From: Oscillospiraceae bacterium
GTDB taxonomy: Bacteria; Bacillota; Clostridia; Oscillospirales; Ruminococcaceae
DNA: 64,000 bases
Assembly: GCA_017415165.1 (NCBI GenBank)
Contig: JAFQIY010000061.1
Coordinates: 1-64,000 of the forward strand
Direction of reading: 5' to 3'
Shown here: positions 8,090 to 17,582 of the stretch, one piece after another
How the letters are laid out: each line of letters opens with the position of its first letter
How positions within the stretch are numbered: the first letter of the stretch is position 1
The notes under the pieces: model-generated
What the model was told of the DNA's origin: nothing
Database searches by the model: none
The model's input: only the letters and a program-made list of their open reading frames with translations
Made by a program: the position numbers and the translations under genes

Positions 8090-8926
8090 TTAAATGATAA
8101 AATTCCGAACCTCTTCGGCACGGGCTTTACCCATATCATAGCCCATCTGCCAGCTTTCACGAAGCACCTTGTTATTGCTTTCAAAGCTGTCCAGCTTATA
8201 TTCGGGACGGAAAATAATTGCCTTTCCTCGGCGTTCAAGCTCGTTGCAGAATTCAATCTGCTTGTTGTAAATCTTATGACGTGCAAGGAGCAGCATTTCA
8301 ATCTGAGGATATTTTTTCTTGATAAGCTGACTCATTACCACGTTGCCCTTGCCGCATTTTTTTACGAAGCCTTCGGGCTGTGTAAGAATGATAACAACCT
8401 TTGAACAGCCGTCTTTAAGTGCCTGTTTTACGCAGATAGGCGAAGCGAGTCCGCCGTCAAAATATGGGGTATCATTAATCATTATAGCAGGGAAATATCC
8501 GGGAATTGCACAGCTTGCACGGAGAAAATTGAAGTCCTCGTTATCATCCATTGCATCAAGATATTCAGGCTTGCCTGTAAGTGCATTTGTTACACCAACA
8601 AGGCATTTGCCGTTATACTGACGGAAGGTTTCGTAATCGAAAGGAATAAGCTGCTGCGGAATTTCACCGTAAACAAAATCAAGTCCGAAAAGGCTTTTGT
8701 GTTTCTTGTAGTTGCCTGTGCCGATGTAGCGCTTGTCGTTGCGGTACTTGTCCATAATTTCAATGTTTCTTCCGAACTGTTTGGAAACGTAGGAAACGCC
8801 GTTGGAAATACCTGCGGAAACGCCTACAACGTATGGAAATTCAATGCCTTCTTCAAGAAAAGCGTCCATAATTCCCGCTGAATAAATTCCGCGGAATGTG
8901 CCGCCTTCAAGTACAAGTCCTGTCAT
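8090..8926 (-). CDS. Patatin-like phospholipase
   Basis: The 278-residue cytoplasmic lipid acyl hydrolase has an oxyanion loop GGTFRG (residues 8-13), a nucleophile elbow GVSAG (Ser37) and an Asp157-Gly-Gly dyad motif, the full patatin catalytic set. The C-terminal part (about 190-278, MSQLIKKKYPQIEMLLLARH) matches the extra domain of the YjjU-like bacterial subgroup. The start at 8926 has AGGAG nine bases upstream; the open frame extends 258 codons further, but that part is antisense to the peptidase gene and rejected. It is the first gene of a pair with the membrane methyltransferase. The substrate is not known. Confidence 0.9.
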   Translation of the reverse strand: MTGLVLEGGTFRGIYSAGIMDAFLEEGIEFPYVVGVSAGISNGVSYVSKQFGRNIEIMDKYRNDKRYIGTGNYKKHKSLFGLDFVYGEIPQQLIPFDYETFRQYNGKCLVGVTNALTGKPEYLDAMDDNEDFNFLRASCAIPGYFPAIMINDTPYFDGGLASPICVKQALKDGCSKVVIILTQPEGFVKKCGKGNVVMSQLIKKKYPQIEMLLLARHKIYNKQIEFCNELERRGKAIIFRPEYKLDSFESNNKVLRESWQMGYDMGKARAEEVRNFII

Positions 8927-8961
8927 AATAAAGTTGCTCCTTTCAAATGCTTTTATCCGTC

Positions 8962-8990
8962 TTGCGGAAAGTAAAAATGTGTGGTATAAT
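8962..8990 (+). promoter_or_regulatory. Promoter for the C39-like peptidase
   Basis: TTGCGG, 17 bases, TATAAT, with the TGG-extended -10 seen elsewhere in the window. Confidence 0.65.
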
Positions 8991-9016
8991 GTATAAAAAT
9001 GATGGGAGGTGTCAAA

Positions 9017-9850
9017 GTGAAGAATAAGGTTCTTGTAACAACGCTTGCGCTGTGTACAGCTGTTTGTACGGTTATTGCCGATTATGTATACACGGGGCAG
9101 ATTTACGACGAGCGCAGCGCTGAAATAGAACGTTATGAACAGCTTGACGCCGACCCTAATACTCTTTATTGCGGATATACTATTGAACAGCTTGGTGAGG
9201 GGTACGAAAAACCTGAGTCCGTTTTCGGCAAGGTCAGCATTGACGTGCCGATTATAAATCAGTTTCCCGAATTGCCGATTGGCTGTGAAATCACAAGCGC
9301 AACAGCTGTCCTGCAGTATCTTGGTTTCGACGTTGACAAGATATATATGACTGAAAATTATCTTCCTTGGGATGATAATTTTACATACGATGAAAATATG
9401 GTTTCCCACGGTCCCGACCCGTACAAGGTTTTTGCAGGCAATCCCTACGACTGGGGGTACGGCTGTTTTGCACCTGTTATAACCGAGTCGCTGAACACAT
9501 TTTTCATCAGCAACGACCCTGACTATGAAGCCTTGTCCCTGGAAAACATAAATGAAGCGGATATCGAAAAGCTTATCAATGAGGGCGTGCCGATGATAGT
9601 ATGGGCAAGCCGTGGAATGAAGCCGTACAAATACCGTGAGCCTGCAACGTGGCTTCTGAACGATACAGGCGAGGAATTCAACTGGATTGGAAACTCCCAT
9701 ACCCTTGTGCTTTGCGGATATGACAGCAATTGCTATTACTTTATGGACTGTGATGACAAAACAGAAATCACAGCCTACTCAAAAGAAAACTTTCTTAACC
9801 GTTTTGAAGAAAACGGAAGTCAGTGCGTTGTTGTCAAGATTAACAATTAA
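9017..9850 (+). CDS. Exported C39-like cysteine peptidase
   Basis: The start is the GTG at 9017, with GGGAGGTG six bases upstream; two ATGs just before it overlap that ribosome site. Residues 1-23 form a signal sequence or membrane anchor. The rest is a papain-fold C39_2-type domain: IPIINQFPELPIGCEITSA-like entry with catalytic Cys90, a long middle part, then GNSHTLVLCGYD with His228 and a following YFMDC with Asp244. Such proteins cleave peptides outside the cell, often in bacteriocin or wall contexts, but this one lacks an ABC exporter. It ends on a 4-base stop-to-stop overlap with the converging gene at 9847. Confidence 0.8.
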   Translation: MKNKVLVTTLALCTAVCTVIADYVYTGQIYDERSAEIERYEQLDADPNTLYCGYTIEQLGEGYEKPESVFGKVSIDVPIINQFPELPIGCEITSATAVLQYLGFDVDKIYMTENYLPWDDNFTYDENMVSHGPDPYKVFAGNPYDWGYGCFAPVITESLNTFFISNDPDYEALSLENINEADIEKLINEGVPMIVWASRGMKPYKYREPATWLLNDTGEEFNWIGNSHTLVLCGYDSNCYYFMDCDDKTEITAYSKENFLNRFEENGSQCVVVKINN

Positions 9851-10413
9851 GCCATTTCGGGGTAGTAGACAAGTGCAAGCGCCCTGTAAAGCCAAAGGCA
9901 TACCATATCAATTGAAAATGCGAATGTAACAGCCCAGATTGCCGAAATCAGGGGCTGTTTTTTTATTGCAGTCTCCTTTTGCGGAGCAGGTGCATTCATA
10001 CCCTTCGGAGCCTTGTTGTCACGGATTGGAGCTGTTGCAAAAGCCCAGAAGCATATAGCGGCGTGAACAAGAATTCCTGCGATGAGCAGGTACATACTCC
10101 AGCGGTAAAAGCCGATAAAAAGGCGCAGAAGTTCAATGCCGAAAATACATATGATATTCAGCGGCACGGTCTTGCAGAAGCTTAAATCCGTCTTTGTAAC
10201 AAGTGTGAAGATAAGCAGAAAAATCGGTACGACAGCTGCATTCATAAGTATAAGCTGCACGAAGCTGCCAATCAGGTTTGCACAAAAAAGAGAATAGAAT
10301 TGCATAGGAAACGTGTCAAGCAGTACCATCCATACAACTGCAAATACAACCGCACCGATTGCGGCATAAATTTTGTGTTTAAGGTCAAAGTAGTTATCAA
10401 TTCTTTTGAACAA
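9847..10413 (-). CDS. Four-helix membrane protein, unknown
   Basis: The 188-residue protein begins at a TTG with AAAGG upstream. Hydrophobic segments lie at about residues 14-34, 42-67, 82-108 and 155-178, with a short basic loop near 125-145. No catalytic motif or family was recognised. It is the last gene of a three-gene unit after the DUF3267 protein (17 bases away) and the DMT transporter. Its stop codon shares TTAA with the stop of the converging peptidase gene, leaving no room for a terminator. Confidence 0.7.
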   Translation of the reverse strand: MFKRIDNYFDLKHKIYAAIGAVVFAVVWMVLLDTFPMQFYSLFCANLIGSFVQLILMNAAVVPIFLLIFTLVTKTDLSFCKTVPLNIICIFGIELLRLFIGFYRWSMYLLIAGILVHAAICFWAFATAPIRDNKAPKGMNAPAPQKETAIKKQPLISAIWAVTFAFSIDMVCLWLYRALALVYYPEMA

Positions 10414-10430
10414 ATTTTATCAGCCTTTCT

Positions 10431-11042
10431 TTATGTATCGCTTTCAGACTTTTCCTCAGGCATAAACCAGTATGAGTTCATTCCCGAAAGCTGTGTAAGA
10501 CTTCCCTTAGGCATCTGGAATGTGGCGTTGATAATATTAATCATATCACCGCAGCCGAGGAGAGCACCGTAAAAGCCTGTTGCAAGCAGTATACCCGTAA
10601 AGGTGCTCACGGGCAGTAAAAGTCCTATAATAAACGGAAGCCAGCCAAGAACAAATGAGGGAGCAAAGCTCATAATTATAAAGCGAGCCTTTGACATAGG
10701 CTCAAGACAGATGACAAACATATTCAGGTGTTTCAATGAATAATACATATGAACAACCGTATCCTTATCACCCATACATAGAGCGTGGATAAATTCGTGG
10801 GGGACAAGAAAAACACACGAAATCAGCAAGCCCCATAAATTTTTGTCATACATACAATCTGTTTTGTCTGTTACATTCAAAAGAACATACATTATCAGAA
10901 GCATCGGAATTGCGACTAAAGCCGCAACAACATTTACCATTGCCATTGTTTTGGGTTCTTTGAACATCACCGCATTTTCAGGCAGTTCACCTTTGGGCAG
11001 GTCATCATACGATTTGAATTTTCCCTCAAAGATAAGTTTCAT
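10431..11042 (-). CDS. DUF3267 membrane metalloprotease-like protein
   Basis: The 203-residue membrane protein has helices at about residues 35-55, 72-90, 125-150 and 155-180. HEFIHALCMG near residue 82 is an HExxH zincin motif set in a membrane helix, as in the DUF3267 putative zincin family related to site-2 proteases. A later Asn/Asp ligand can be suggested (GCGDMINIINA) but not proven. The ribosome site AAAGGAAA lies in the last codons of the DMT gene, which ends 5 bases before this start. Protease activity is an inference from the motif. Confidence 0.75.
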   Translation of the reverse strand: MKLIFEGKFKSYDDLPKGELPENAVMFKEPKTMAMVNVVAALVAIPMLLIMYVLLNVTDKTDCMYDKNLWGLLISCVFLVPHEFIHALCMGDKDTVVHMYYSLKHLNMFVICLEPMSKARFIIMSFAPSFVLGWLPFIIGLLLPVSTFTGILLATGFYGALLGCGDMINIINATFQMPKGSLTQLSGMNSYWFMPEEKSESDT

Positions 11043-11047
11043 AGCTG

Positions 11048-11926
11048 TTATTTCCTTTCACCGATAGGTTTGTTGTTCTGTATAAACGTCCACACCGCAA
11101 CCGAAATGATTATCACATATCCGATAATACTCATCGGTACGGGTATCTGGTCAAACAGGAAAAATCCTGTAATTGCCGCAAAAATAACCTGCGAGTAATC
11201 GTACACCGAAACCTCTTTTGCAGGTGCAAAGGAATATGCTCCCGTAATTGCGAATTGTCCGCCTGCGGCGAAAAGTCCCGCAAGAAGAAGCGTAAGAAGC
11301 TGTTTTGCCGACATAGGCACAAACCCTGCAAGCATAATCGGAAGTGTTGCAAGGCAGGAGAAAAGCGAGAAACAGAATACTATTATCGGTCCTTTCACGT
11401 TACGCTGTCCCATAAATCGTACAAAGGTGTACGCCGCACCTGCTGCTACACCGCCGAGAAATCCAATCAGCGACGGTACAAGCTCCAGATTGGAGAACGT
11501 GGGACGGATTATGAAAAGACTTCCGATAAAGGCAATCACAACAGCGACAATCTGTTTCGGTGATGCCTTTTCTTTAAGGATAAATATTGAGAAAACCACC
11601 GCAAAAAACGGTGAAAGCTTGTTAAGCATTGAAGCATCCGCAAGGGCAAGCTTGTCAATCGCGTAGAAGTTGCAGAGTATGCCGACCGTTCCGCAAAGTG
11701 CCCTCATAAGCATTGCCATACGGCAGCCTTTCGGAATTTTAATTGGTGTGTGCGTCCTTGCAAGTGCTGCTGCCGCAAATATAGCTGCCACAAAGTTGCG
11801 GAAGAAGCTTTTCTGCACGGGGGGCAAATCCCCCGCAAGCCTTACGCAGGAATTCATACCCGTGAAGAAAAGTGCCGACATTATAATCAGCAGTACTGCT
11901 TTGTTTTTTCTGCTTAATTCAGGCAA
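11048..11926 (-). CDS. EamA/DMT-family transporter
   Basis: The 292-residue inner-membrane protein has ten predicted helices forming two EamA repeats (about residues 8-140 and 150-285). The repeats end in the usual LSPFFAVVFSIFILKEK and YSQVIFAAITGFFLFDQIP segments. Members export amino acids, nucleotides or metabolites; the substrate cannot be named. It starts at TTG with AAAGGGCGG upstream and is the first gene of the operon with the DUF3267 and four-helix proteins. Confidence 0.88.
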   Translation of the reverse strand: MPELSRKNKAVLLIIMSALFFTGMNSCVRLAGDLPPVQKSFFRNFVAAIFAAAALARTHTPIKIPKGCRMAMLMRALCGTVGILCNFYAIDKLALADASMLNKLSPFFAVVFSIFILKEKASPKQIVAVVIAFIGSLFIIRPTFSNLELVPSLIGFLGGVAAGAAYTFVRFMGQRNVKGPIIVFCFSLFSCLATLPIMLAGFVPMSAKQLLTLLLAGLFAAGGQFAITGAYSFAPAKEVSVYDYSQVIFAAITGFFLFDQIPVPMSIIGYVIIISVAVWTFIQNNKPIGERK

Positions 11927-11959
11927 CGGAAACCGCCCTTTCGGAAATTCAATAAGTGG

Positions 11960-11985
11960 CTTGCCACGTTATTTGACGTGGCAAG
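11960..11985 (-). terminator. Terminator-like hairpin after the hybrid kinase gene
   Basis: CTTGCCACGT pairs with ACGTGGCAAG around a 6-base loop, 18 bases past the kinase stop. The run of Ts is poor, so read-through into the DMT operon is possible. Confidence 0.55.
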
Positions 11986-12002
11986 GGGACATTTTGTTTA
12001 AG

Positions 12003-15000
12003 TTATTTTGCAGACCATATTCTGCAGAAGGTCTCTATAACCTTTGTCATATCAATCGGCTTTGTGAGATGTCCGTTCATACCGCACTCAACGGATTTTT
12101 TCATATCCTCGTCAAATGCGTTTGCCGTCATAGCTATAATCGGCACGGTGAATGCGTCAAGCCTGTCAGTATTTCTGATGCGCTTTGTCGCCTCAATACC
12201 GTCCATAACAGGCATACGGATATCCATAAGGATTGCGTCATAGTAATGTTCTTCCGAAGCACAGAATTTATCAACGGCAGCCTGTCCGTTTTCGGCAAGC
12301 TCGGTTGTAATGCCCTCAGCTTCTATGAGAGTGCGTGCAATTTCACTGTTCAGTTCGTCGTCCTCAACAATAAGGATACGCTTGGAGGTGAAATCAACCC
12401 TACCTGAACAGTTGCAGCCATTGCTGACAGGTTCTTCCGTAAGCTTCATAGGAATTGTGAAGAAGAATTCCGAGCCTATGCCGACTGCACTGCGCACCTC
12501 AAGCTTGCCGCCGAGAAGCTGAACAAGGTTGCTGCTGATAGCAAGACCAAGACCAGTGCCGCCGTATTTTCTTACAGTGTCAGTGTCAGCCTGCTCAAAG
12601 TTGTTGAATATCTTCTCCAGATTTTCTTCGTTTATACCTATTCCCGTATCCTTTACCGAGAATGATACGTTGACTGTATTTTCGTCCTCGCCGACAGCTT
12701 CAGTAACCTTCAGATGAATTCCGCCGCTGCTTGTGAACTTGACAGCGTTGCCCATAATATTGACAAGTATCTGATTAAGCTTGAGAGGGTCGCCGAGAAG
12801 GTGCGTATGTTCAATTCTGTTTTCCACCTTCAGCCATATACCCTTGTTGTCAGTCTGTACTCTTATCATTGCGTCAATCTGATTGATAAGCTCATCAAGA
12901 TTAAGATAGGTTTCTTCGGTAGTCATCTTACCGCTTTCAATTCGGGACATATCAAGAATGTCGTTGATGAGGGTGAGCAGGTAATGTGAAGATTTGTCAA
13001 TCTTTTTAAGGCATTCCATTGTTGAGTCGGAAACATCCCCGGAGGACATAGCAATAGCTGTCATACCGATGATAGCATTCATCGGTGTTCTTATTTCGTG
13101 GGACATCTTTGAAAGAAATTCACTCTTTGCACGGCTTTCACGGGTGGTTTTCGATTTCGAAATGTATGCCGAAATAATTTTTGTCAGTTCACACAGGTTG
13201 GCAATTACATTTTCGTCCTCATTGACATCGTGAAGCTCATATACGATAATTCCCGTGATTGCGTCATTGTCTGTCATAGGCACGGAATACGGTGTGCCCT
13301 CGCAAGCACGCTTGCCCTGTTCGGGAGTAGTGTTGCGTTCAATGAGTGCCGTATCGGTTATTTTGTAATCCTTGCCGATAAACCTGTTTTCAAATTCAAT
13401 GTAAGCCGCCTTGCCCGAAATGTAATTTTTCATTTCAATCGGAGCCATTTCAGGTGAATTCCATTGTATATCAAGTCTTACTGTGTAGTAATCCTTGTTC
13501 ATACCGAAAATAAGTATACGGTCCATATTCAGCATACGTCCCGCTTTTTTCAGGAACACTTCAAGAGCGATGTTGATATCATCGGTTTTTTCAAAGATGT
13601 TGAATGCAAAGGAAATGATATCCGTAACCTCTTCAAGCTTTACATTTCCGAACGGCAAAAATGTGTGCGGACCTGTGGCATTGAAGTCGTTTATGAATTC
13701 GGATTTGTCGGTTATTTCATTGGCAAATACAATTCCGCCGAATTCGTCACGGTAACGGAATGCTGCCGCAGAAGCAAAGCGTGTTTTAAGCTTGGAAGCG
13801 GACATCGGTTCTGTATGGGTACGGAGATATGCACCCACAACGCTTTCAATTCTGAGATTTTCGTTGCTGTATATGGAAGCAATTTCGTCAATAAGCTTTC
13901 TGAAAAATGCCCTTGCCTCGTCCTTTGAGGTGAGGGTTGTGATTATGACGAATTCGTCCATTCCGCCCCTGTATACAACGTAGTTTTCGGGAACATTCCG
14001 TCTTATAACGTCAGCAACTTCTTCAAGAACCGCGGAGCAGAAGGTGCGTCCGTAACGGTTAAGCATAACGTCAATTCCGATAAGCCTGAGAATTGCGGAA
14101 ATAGCTGTGCTGCCCTGATATTCCATAACGAATTTTGAAACGAGAATTTCGCCGTAATCCGAGGTATAGAATTTTGTAACAGGGTCCTGTCTTTCAAGCT
14201 CAAGCCTTTTCTGTTCAAGCTCCTTTTCGGCAGTAACGTCTTTGGCACTTGCAATTATGCGGATAAGTTTTCCGTCGTTGTCATAAATGCTTCTGCTTTT
14301 AGCATAAGTCCAGATATAGCCGTCATTCTTAGGCTTTCTTATTCTGAAATATACGCCATCTTCACCGATAGTTCCGTTTATGAAATCAAGCATTGCTCCA
14401 ATGTAATCCTTGTGGGTGATTTTTCCGTTTTCAACAAGTGAACGGAAATTCGGATATTCATTTTTCGTAATATCTCCGTTACGGTTGTTTCCGCGGAAAT
14501 AGTACATATAGAAGGTATCGGTTGTACAATCGTATTCAAGGATATTTTCGTTGATACTTCTGAGAGCAATCAGGTATCGTTCACGTTCGGTAATAAGTTC
14601 ATTCTGATATTCGGTACGCTTTGAACTGAGCGTATTAAGGGCTGCAGAGAGGTCGTGTATTTCCGAAATGTGGGTATCAATTACGTCGATAACACCGTTG
14701 GCATCTGAATTACGAACCTTTGAAACAAGGTCTTTGATTGGTTTTGCTGCATATCGTGCAGTGAAATAGGCAGTTGCCGTACCGATAATAATCGCTGATA
14801 AAAGAGCAACTACAAGCCTGAGCCTGAATCCGCTGAAATCAGTGTAAATATTGTCGGCATTGTCAATAACTCCGACAGCCCATTTCTCTTTTGCATATGG
14901 GGAATTTTCTTGATAAAGATTCAGGTCGGTGTATGCGCAGAGTGCCTGTGAGCCGTTTATTTTTACGCCGTTTATTTTCCTGAGTCTTCTGTCTTTATCG

Positions 15001-15971
15001 GATATAAATTTAAGGGATTTGTCAATGTACTGGTTAAAGCCGTTACCTGTTTCTGAGACCGCGTCAACGGTTAAGTAGTCATTGCCCTGACTGTATGAAA
15101 GCAAAGCATAGCAGCCGCTTTCAGTTCCTGTTGCCTCCTCAGCAGGGAGAAGCCCAGCAATGCTGTCAACGGAGATGGTTATGCCCATAACACCGATAGC
15201 AACATCATCAATTATTATCGGCTCGGAATAAGCAATAATGAGGTCGCCGTGATAACTGTTGTTTTCGGAAAGATAGAACGGTCTGCTCCAGTAACCAAGG
15301 TCTTTGGCAGCAACAAACGGATTTGAATAAGTTGCAGCAATAGGTGTAAAGAAATAGTCCATATCTGTTCCGTATGGATTGTAACGGTATTTATCCGTCC
15401 AGTTGATATCAAGGGGGATATCGTACTCATCAGAAATCAGAGAAGAACCTTTAAGCATAATTATATCAGAATAATCTGACGGTGCAGAATCGGGCTGAGT
15501 GTCGTTGAAATACACACCGCGGAAGCTTGACTGAACAGTTTTGTCAGGCTTGTCAAGAGAATTGGTCAGGACAAGAAAAGCTCCGTTTGCGGCATTGATT
15601 CTGAGAGAGGCAAGAACGTCATCGGAAACATTGGTGAGAAAATCGGAGGTGTATTTGTCACTGTCAAGGAATTCCTTTACAGTGAGAGCATACTTTGAAG
15701 CAATAGCCGTGTAGGATTTCTGTATAGCTCTGTCTACCTCAGATATACCGTTCTGTCTGCGGAACATTTCAGTTTCGACATACAGTGCACGTCTTGCCGA
15801 GTTTTCAGCCATAAGAAGCTCAGTATTTGCATTCATCTTTTCTTCAGTGCTGGAAATCGAAATGGAAAAGTAGAATATCAATGCCTGTACAACAGTAACA
15901 GCCAGCAAAGGTATAATAATTTTCCGCATAAGCGGAGCACGTTCCTTGAATTTCTTTTTATTGTTATTCAT
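12003..15971 (-). CDS. Hybrid sensor histidine kinase (dCache-HAMP-PAS-GGDEF-GAF-HisKA-HATPase-REC)
   Basis: The 1322-residue membrane kinase has helices at about 17-37 and 383-405 flanking a 345-residue extracellular double-Cache sensor. A HAMP linker (405-455) follows, then a PAS/PAC domain (470-590), a GGDEF fold whose signature reads GMDEF (near 672, degenerate), and a GAF-like domain (735-925). HisKA has the phosphoacceptor His958 in SHEIRTPMN. The ATPase domain has NAVKFT, DTGIGI and GGTGLGLAIS, and the C-terminal receiver has Asp1250 in MDIRMP. Output would pass by phosphorelay to an HPt or regulator not in this window. It is monocistronic with a good promoter, and the start has AAAGGGAAA. 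The degenerate cyclase is probably a sensor or structural element. Confidence 0.93.
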   Translation of the reverse strand: MNNNKKKFKERAPLMRKIIIPLLAVTVVQALIFYFSISISSTEEKMNANTELLMAENSARRALYVETEMFRRQNGISEVDRAIQKSYTAIASKYALTVKEFLDSDKYTSDFLTNVSDDVLASLRINAANGAFLVLTNSLDKPDKTVQSSFRGVYFNDTQPDSAPSDYSDIIMLKGSSLISDEYDIPLDINWTDKYRYNPYGTDMDYFFTPIAATYSNPFVAAKDLGYWSRPFYLSENNSYHGDLIIAYSEPIIIDDVAIGVMGITISVDSIAGLLPAEEATGTESGCYALLSYSQGNDYLTVDAVSETGNGFNQYIDKSLKFISDKDRRLRKINGVKINGSQALCAYTDLNLYQENSPYAKEKWAVGVIDNADNIYTDFSGFRLRLVVALLSAIIIGTATAYFTARYAAKPIKDLVSKVRNSDANGVIDVIDTHISEIHDLSAALNTLSSKRTEYQNELITERERYLIALRSINENILEYDCTTDTFYMYYFRGNNRNGDITKNEYPNFRSLVENGKITHKDYIGAMLDFINGTIGEDGVYFRIRKPKNDGYIWTYAKSRSIYDNDGKLIRIIASAKDVTAEKELEQKRLELERQDPVTKFYTSDYGEILVSKFVMEYQGSTAISAILRLIGIDVMLNRYGRTFCSAVLEEVADVIRRNVPENYVVYRGGMDEFVIITTLTSKDEARAFFRKLIDEIASIYSNENLRIESVVGAYLRTHTEPMSASKLKTRFASAAAFRYRDEFGGIVFANEITDKSEFINDFNATGPHTFLPFGNVKLEEVTDIISFAFNIFEKTDDINIALEVFLKKAGRMLNMDRILIFGMNKDYYTVRLDIQWNSPEMAPIEMKNYISGKAAYIEFENRFIGKDYKITDTALIERNTTPEQGKRACEGTPYSVPMTDNDAITGIIVYELHDVNEDENVIANLCELTKIISAYISKSKTTRESRAKSEFLSKMSHEIRTPMNAIIGMTAIAMSSGDVSDSTMECLKKIDKSSHYLLTLINDILDMSRIESGKMTTEETYLNLDELINQIDAMIRVQTDNKGIWLKVENRIEHTHLLGDPLKLNQILVNIMGNAVKFTSSGGIHLKVTEAVGEDENTVNVSFSVKDTGIGINEENLEKIFNNFEQADTDTVRKYGGTGLGLAISSNLVQLLGGKLEVRSAVGIGSEFFFTIPMKLTEEPVSNGCNCSGRVDFTSKRILIVEDDELNSEIARTLIEAEGITTELAENGQAAVDKFCASEEHYYDAILMDIRMPVMDGIEATKRIRNTDRLDAFTVPIIAMTANAFDEDMKKSVECGMNGHLTKPIDMTKVIETFCRIWSAK

Positions 15972-16027
15972 AAGAATTTCCCTTTATAGATAAATTTTGT
16001 AAATACCGTACTTAAATATTAAATTAT

Positions 16028-16056
16028 ATTATACCACACTAAAGCAGAAAAGACAA
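16028..16056 (-). promoter_or_regulatory. Promoter for the hybrid kinase
   Basis: Minus strand TTGTCT, 17 bases, TATAAT, preceded by GTGG (extended -10). Confidence 0.7.
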
Positions 16057-16087
16057 TAGAAAATTCTTTTATTTTACCCAAAAATCC

Positions 16088-17074
16088 TTATTCCTCAGGG
16101 TACTTGAAATTCCATTCTTTTCTGAGTCCGTCCATAATTTCCATTATGGCAAGCGTATCGGAAAGGGGATTGAGTCTGCTTTCTTTGAGTCCGTCAGCGA
16201 GACACTTCTGCACCTCCATAATCTCAAACTCGTAGCCGTTGCAGAGGTGCGGAGCAATACATTCCTCGGCAAGCTTGTTGTTTCTGTCATAAAGGCGCAC
16301 CGTATCCGTGCAGAAAAACCACGGATTAAACGCAATTCTGCCCTCCGTGCCGACAATAACCGCACGGTTTTCGTTGTCGATATCGAAGCCGCTTACGAAG
16401 CTTGCATAAGCGTTTTCGTACTGCATTATCACAGCCTCATCCATATCGACCCCAAGCTTGTCAATGTTTACGGCAGAGCTGATTTTCTTCGGCTTAAAGC
16501 CAAGGAAGGAGGTTATGAAGCTTAACGGATAGACGCTTAAATCAAGCAGTGCACCGCCGCCGAGTTCCGGACGGAAAAGCCTGTCGTTTTCATCAAAATC
16601 AACTGCATTTGAGAAGTCTGCACGGATTGCTTTTATCGTACCGATTTTACCCTCGGCTGCCCACTCCTTAGCCTTGCGGAAGGCAGGCAGACACTTAGTC
16701 CACATAGCCTCCATAAAGAACAGGTTTTTCTCCCGTGCAATTTCAATCAGCTCACGAAGCTGCGCGCTGTTTATCGTAACGCTTTTTTCGCAGAGTACGT
16801 TCTTTCCGTGCTCAAAACAAAGCTTCACATTTTCGTAGTGACAGTTCATAGGTGTAGCAATGTAAATCACATCAATATTCTCGTCAGCAGCAAGCTCCTC
16901 ATAGCTGCCGTAGCACTTTTCTGCACCGTATTGTGCACCGAATTCAGCAGCCTTTTCCGCACTTCTCGACGCACAGGCATAAAGACGAGCGTCCTCAACG
17001 GAATTGACAGCCTTTGCAAAGGTGTGTGCAATTTTTCCCGTAGCCATAATTCCCCAGTTTGTAACCTTTTCCAT
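16088..17074 (-). CDS. Gfo/Idh/MocA-family oxidoreductase
   Basis: The 328-residue NAD(P)-dependent sugar-type dehydrogenase has an N-terminal Rossmann domain: GIMATGKIAHTFAKAV (residues 8-23), DVIYIATPMNCHYENVKLC, and the EKSVTI loop whose Lys is catalytic in the family. A C-terminal alpha/beta domain holds GGGALLDLSVYPLSF, where the family commonly has the GGG-x-L-D-x-G/S motif. It resembles trans-1,2-dihydrobenzene-1,2-diol dehydrogenase-like members. The substrate is unknown. AAAGGACGG precedes the start. The next gene on this strand begins 457 bases upstream, and a weak hairpin lies between them. Confidence 0.88.
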   Translation of the reverse strand: MEKVTNWGIMATGKIAHTFAKAVNSVEDARLYACASRSAEKAAEFGAQYGAEKCYGSYEELAADENIDVIYIATPMNCHYENVKLCFEHGKNVLCEKSVTINSAQLRELIEIAREKNLFFMEAMWTKCLPAFRKAKEWAAEGKIGTIKAIRADFSNAVDFDENDRLFRPELGGGALLDLSVYPLSFITSFLGFKPKKISSAVNIDKLGVDMDEAVIMQYENAYASFVSGFDIDNENRAVIVGTEGRIAFNPWFFCTDTVRLYDRNNKLAEECIAPHLCNGYEFEIMEVQKCLADGLKESRLNPLSDTLAIMEIMDGLRKEWNFKYPEE

Positions 17075-17100
17075 AACAACCGTCCTTTCTTAATAAGCAG

Positions 17101-17131
17101 TTAAAGGGCACCACATTGCAGTACCCTTTAT
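17101..17131 (-). terminator. Possible weak terminator
   Basis: AAAGGG and CCCTTT arms flank a loose loop just past the stop of the 132-residue gene. The stem is short and imperfect. Confidence 0.3.
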
Positions 17132-17133
17132 CA

Positions 17134-17532
17134 TTATTCCATACTTGTATAATATTCCCATTCTTCGGGAGTAAGCTCATCGTCACGCTTGCCCGTGATA
17201 ACGTAAAACCTGTCCTTTTCAGGAATAGTCCAGATGCCCAGCTTTTCGGTGAGAACCTCGTGTTCCTTGTTCCATATTTGGAACTGTTCCTCAATCCAGT
17301 CAAGCATAGCGTGGTAACCGTCACGGGTCTTTTCGAAGATTTGCTCCGTAACGATTTCCGACAGGTCAAAAGCGTTCACGCCGTACCAAATCTCAACACG
17401 GATATCGTCCTTGGGGATGATGTGGTAGTTGAAATCATCCTCGGACGTGCCGCGCTTGTTGCCGCTGTACTTGCCGCCCATATCGAAATATTCAAACTCA
17501 GGGATTTTGAACACACGCTCGCTTTTTTCCAT
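17134..17532 (-). CDS. Conserved-looking cytoplasmic protein, unknown
   Basis: The 132-residue acidic soluble protein starts at the ATG at 17532, where AAAAGGATT lies in place; a TTG further up would put the ribosome site inside the gene. It is rich in aromatic and charged residues (WYGVNAFDLSEIVTEQIFEK, DGYHAMLDWIEEQFQIWNKEHE) and ends in DDELTPEEWEYYTSME. No signal peptide, membrane segment or known motif was seen. It lies 50 bases downstream of the lipoprotein operon on the same strand and could be its last member. Function unknown. Confidence 0.65.
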   Translation of the reverse strand: MEKSERVFKIPEFEYFDMGGKYSGNKRGTSEDDFNYHIIPKDDIRVEIWYGVNAFDLSEIVTEQIFEKTRDGYHAMLDWIEEQFQIWNKEHEVLTEKLGIWTIPEKDRFYVITGKRDDELTPEEWEYYTSME

Positions 17533-17582
17533 AAAATCAATCCTTTTCAAGTGTTGGATTAATTATAGCATATTTTGCTGGG

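Noticed and set aside
8927..9700. 258-codon N-terminal extension of the patatin frame
   Set aside because: It is antisense to the C39-like peptidase; the ribosome site and family N-terminus both place the start at 8926.
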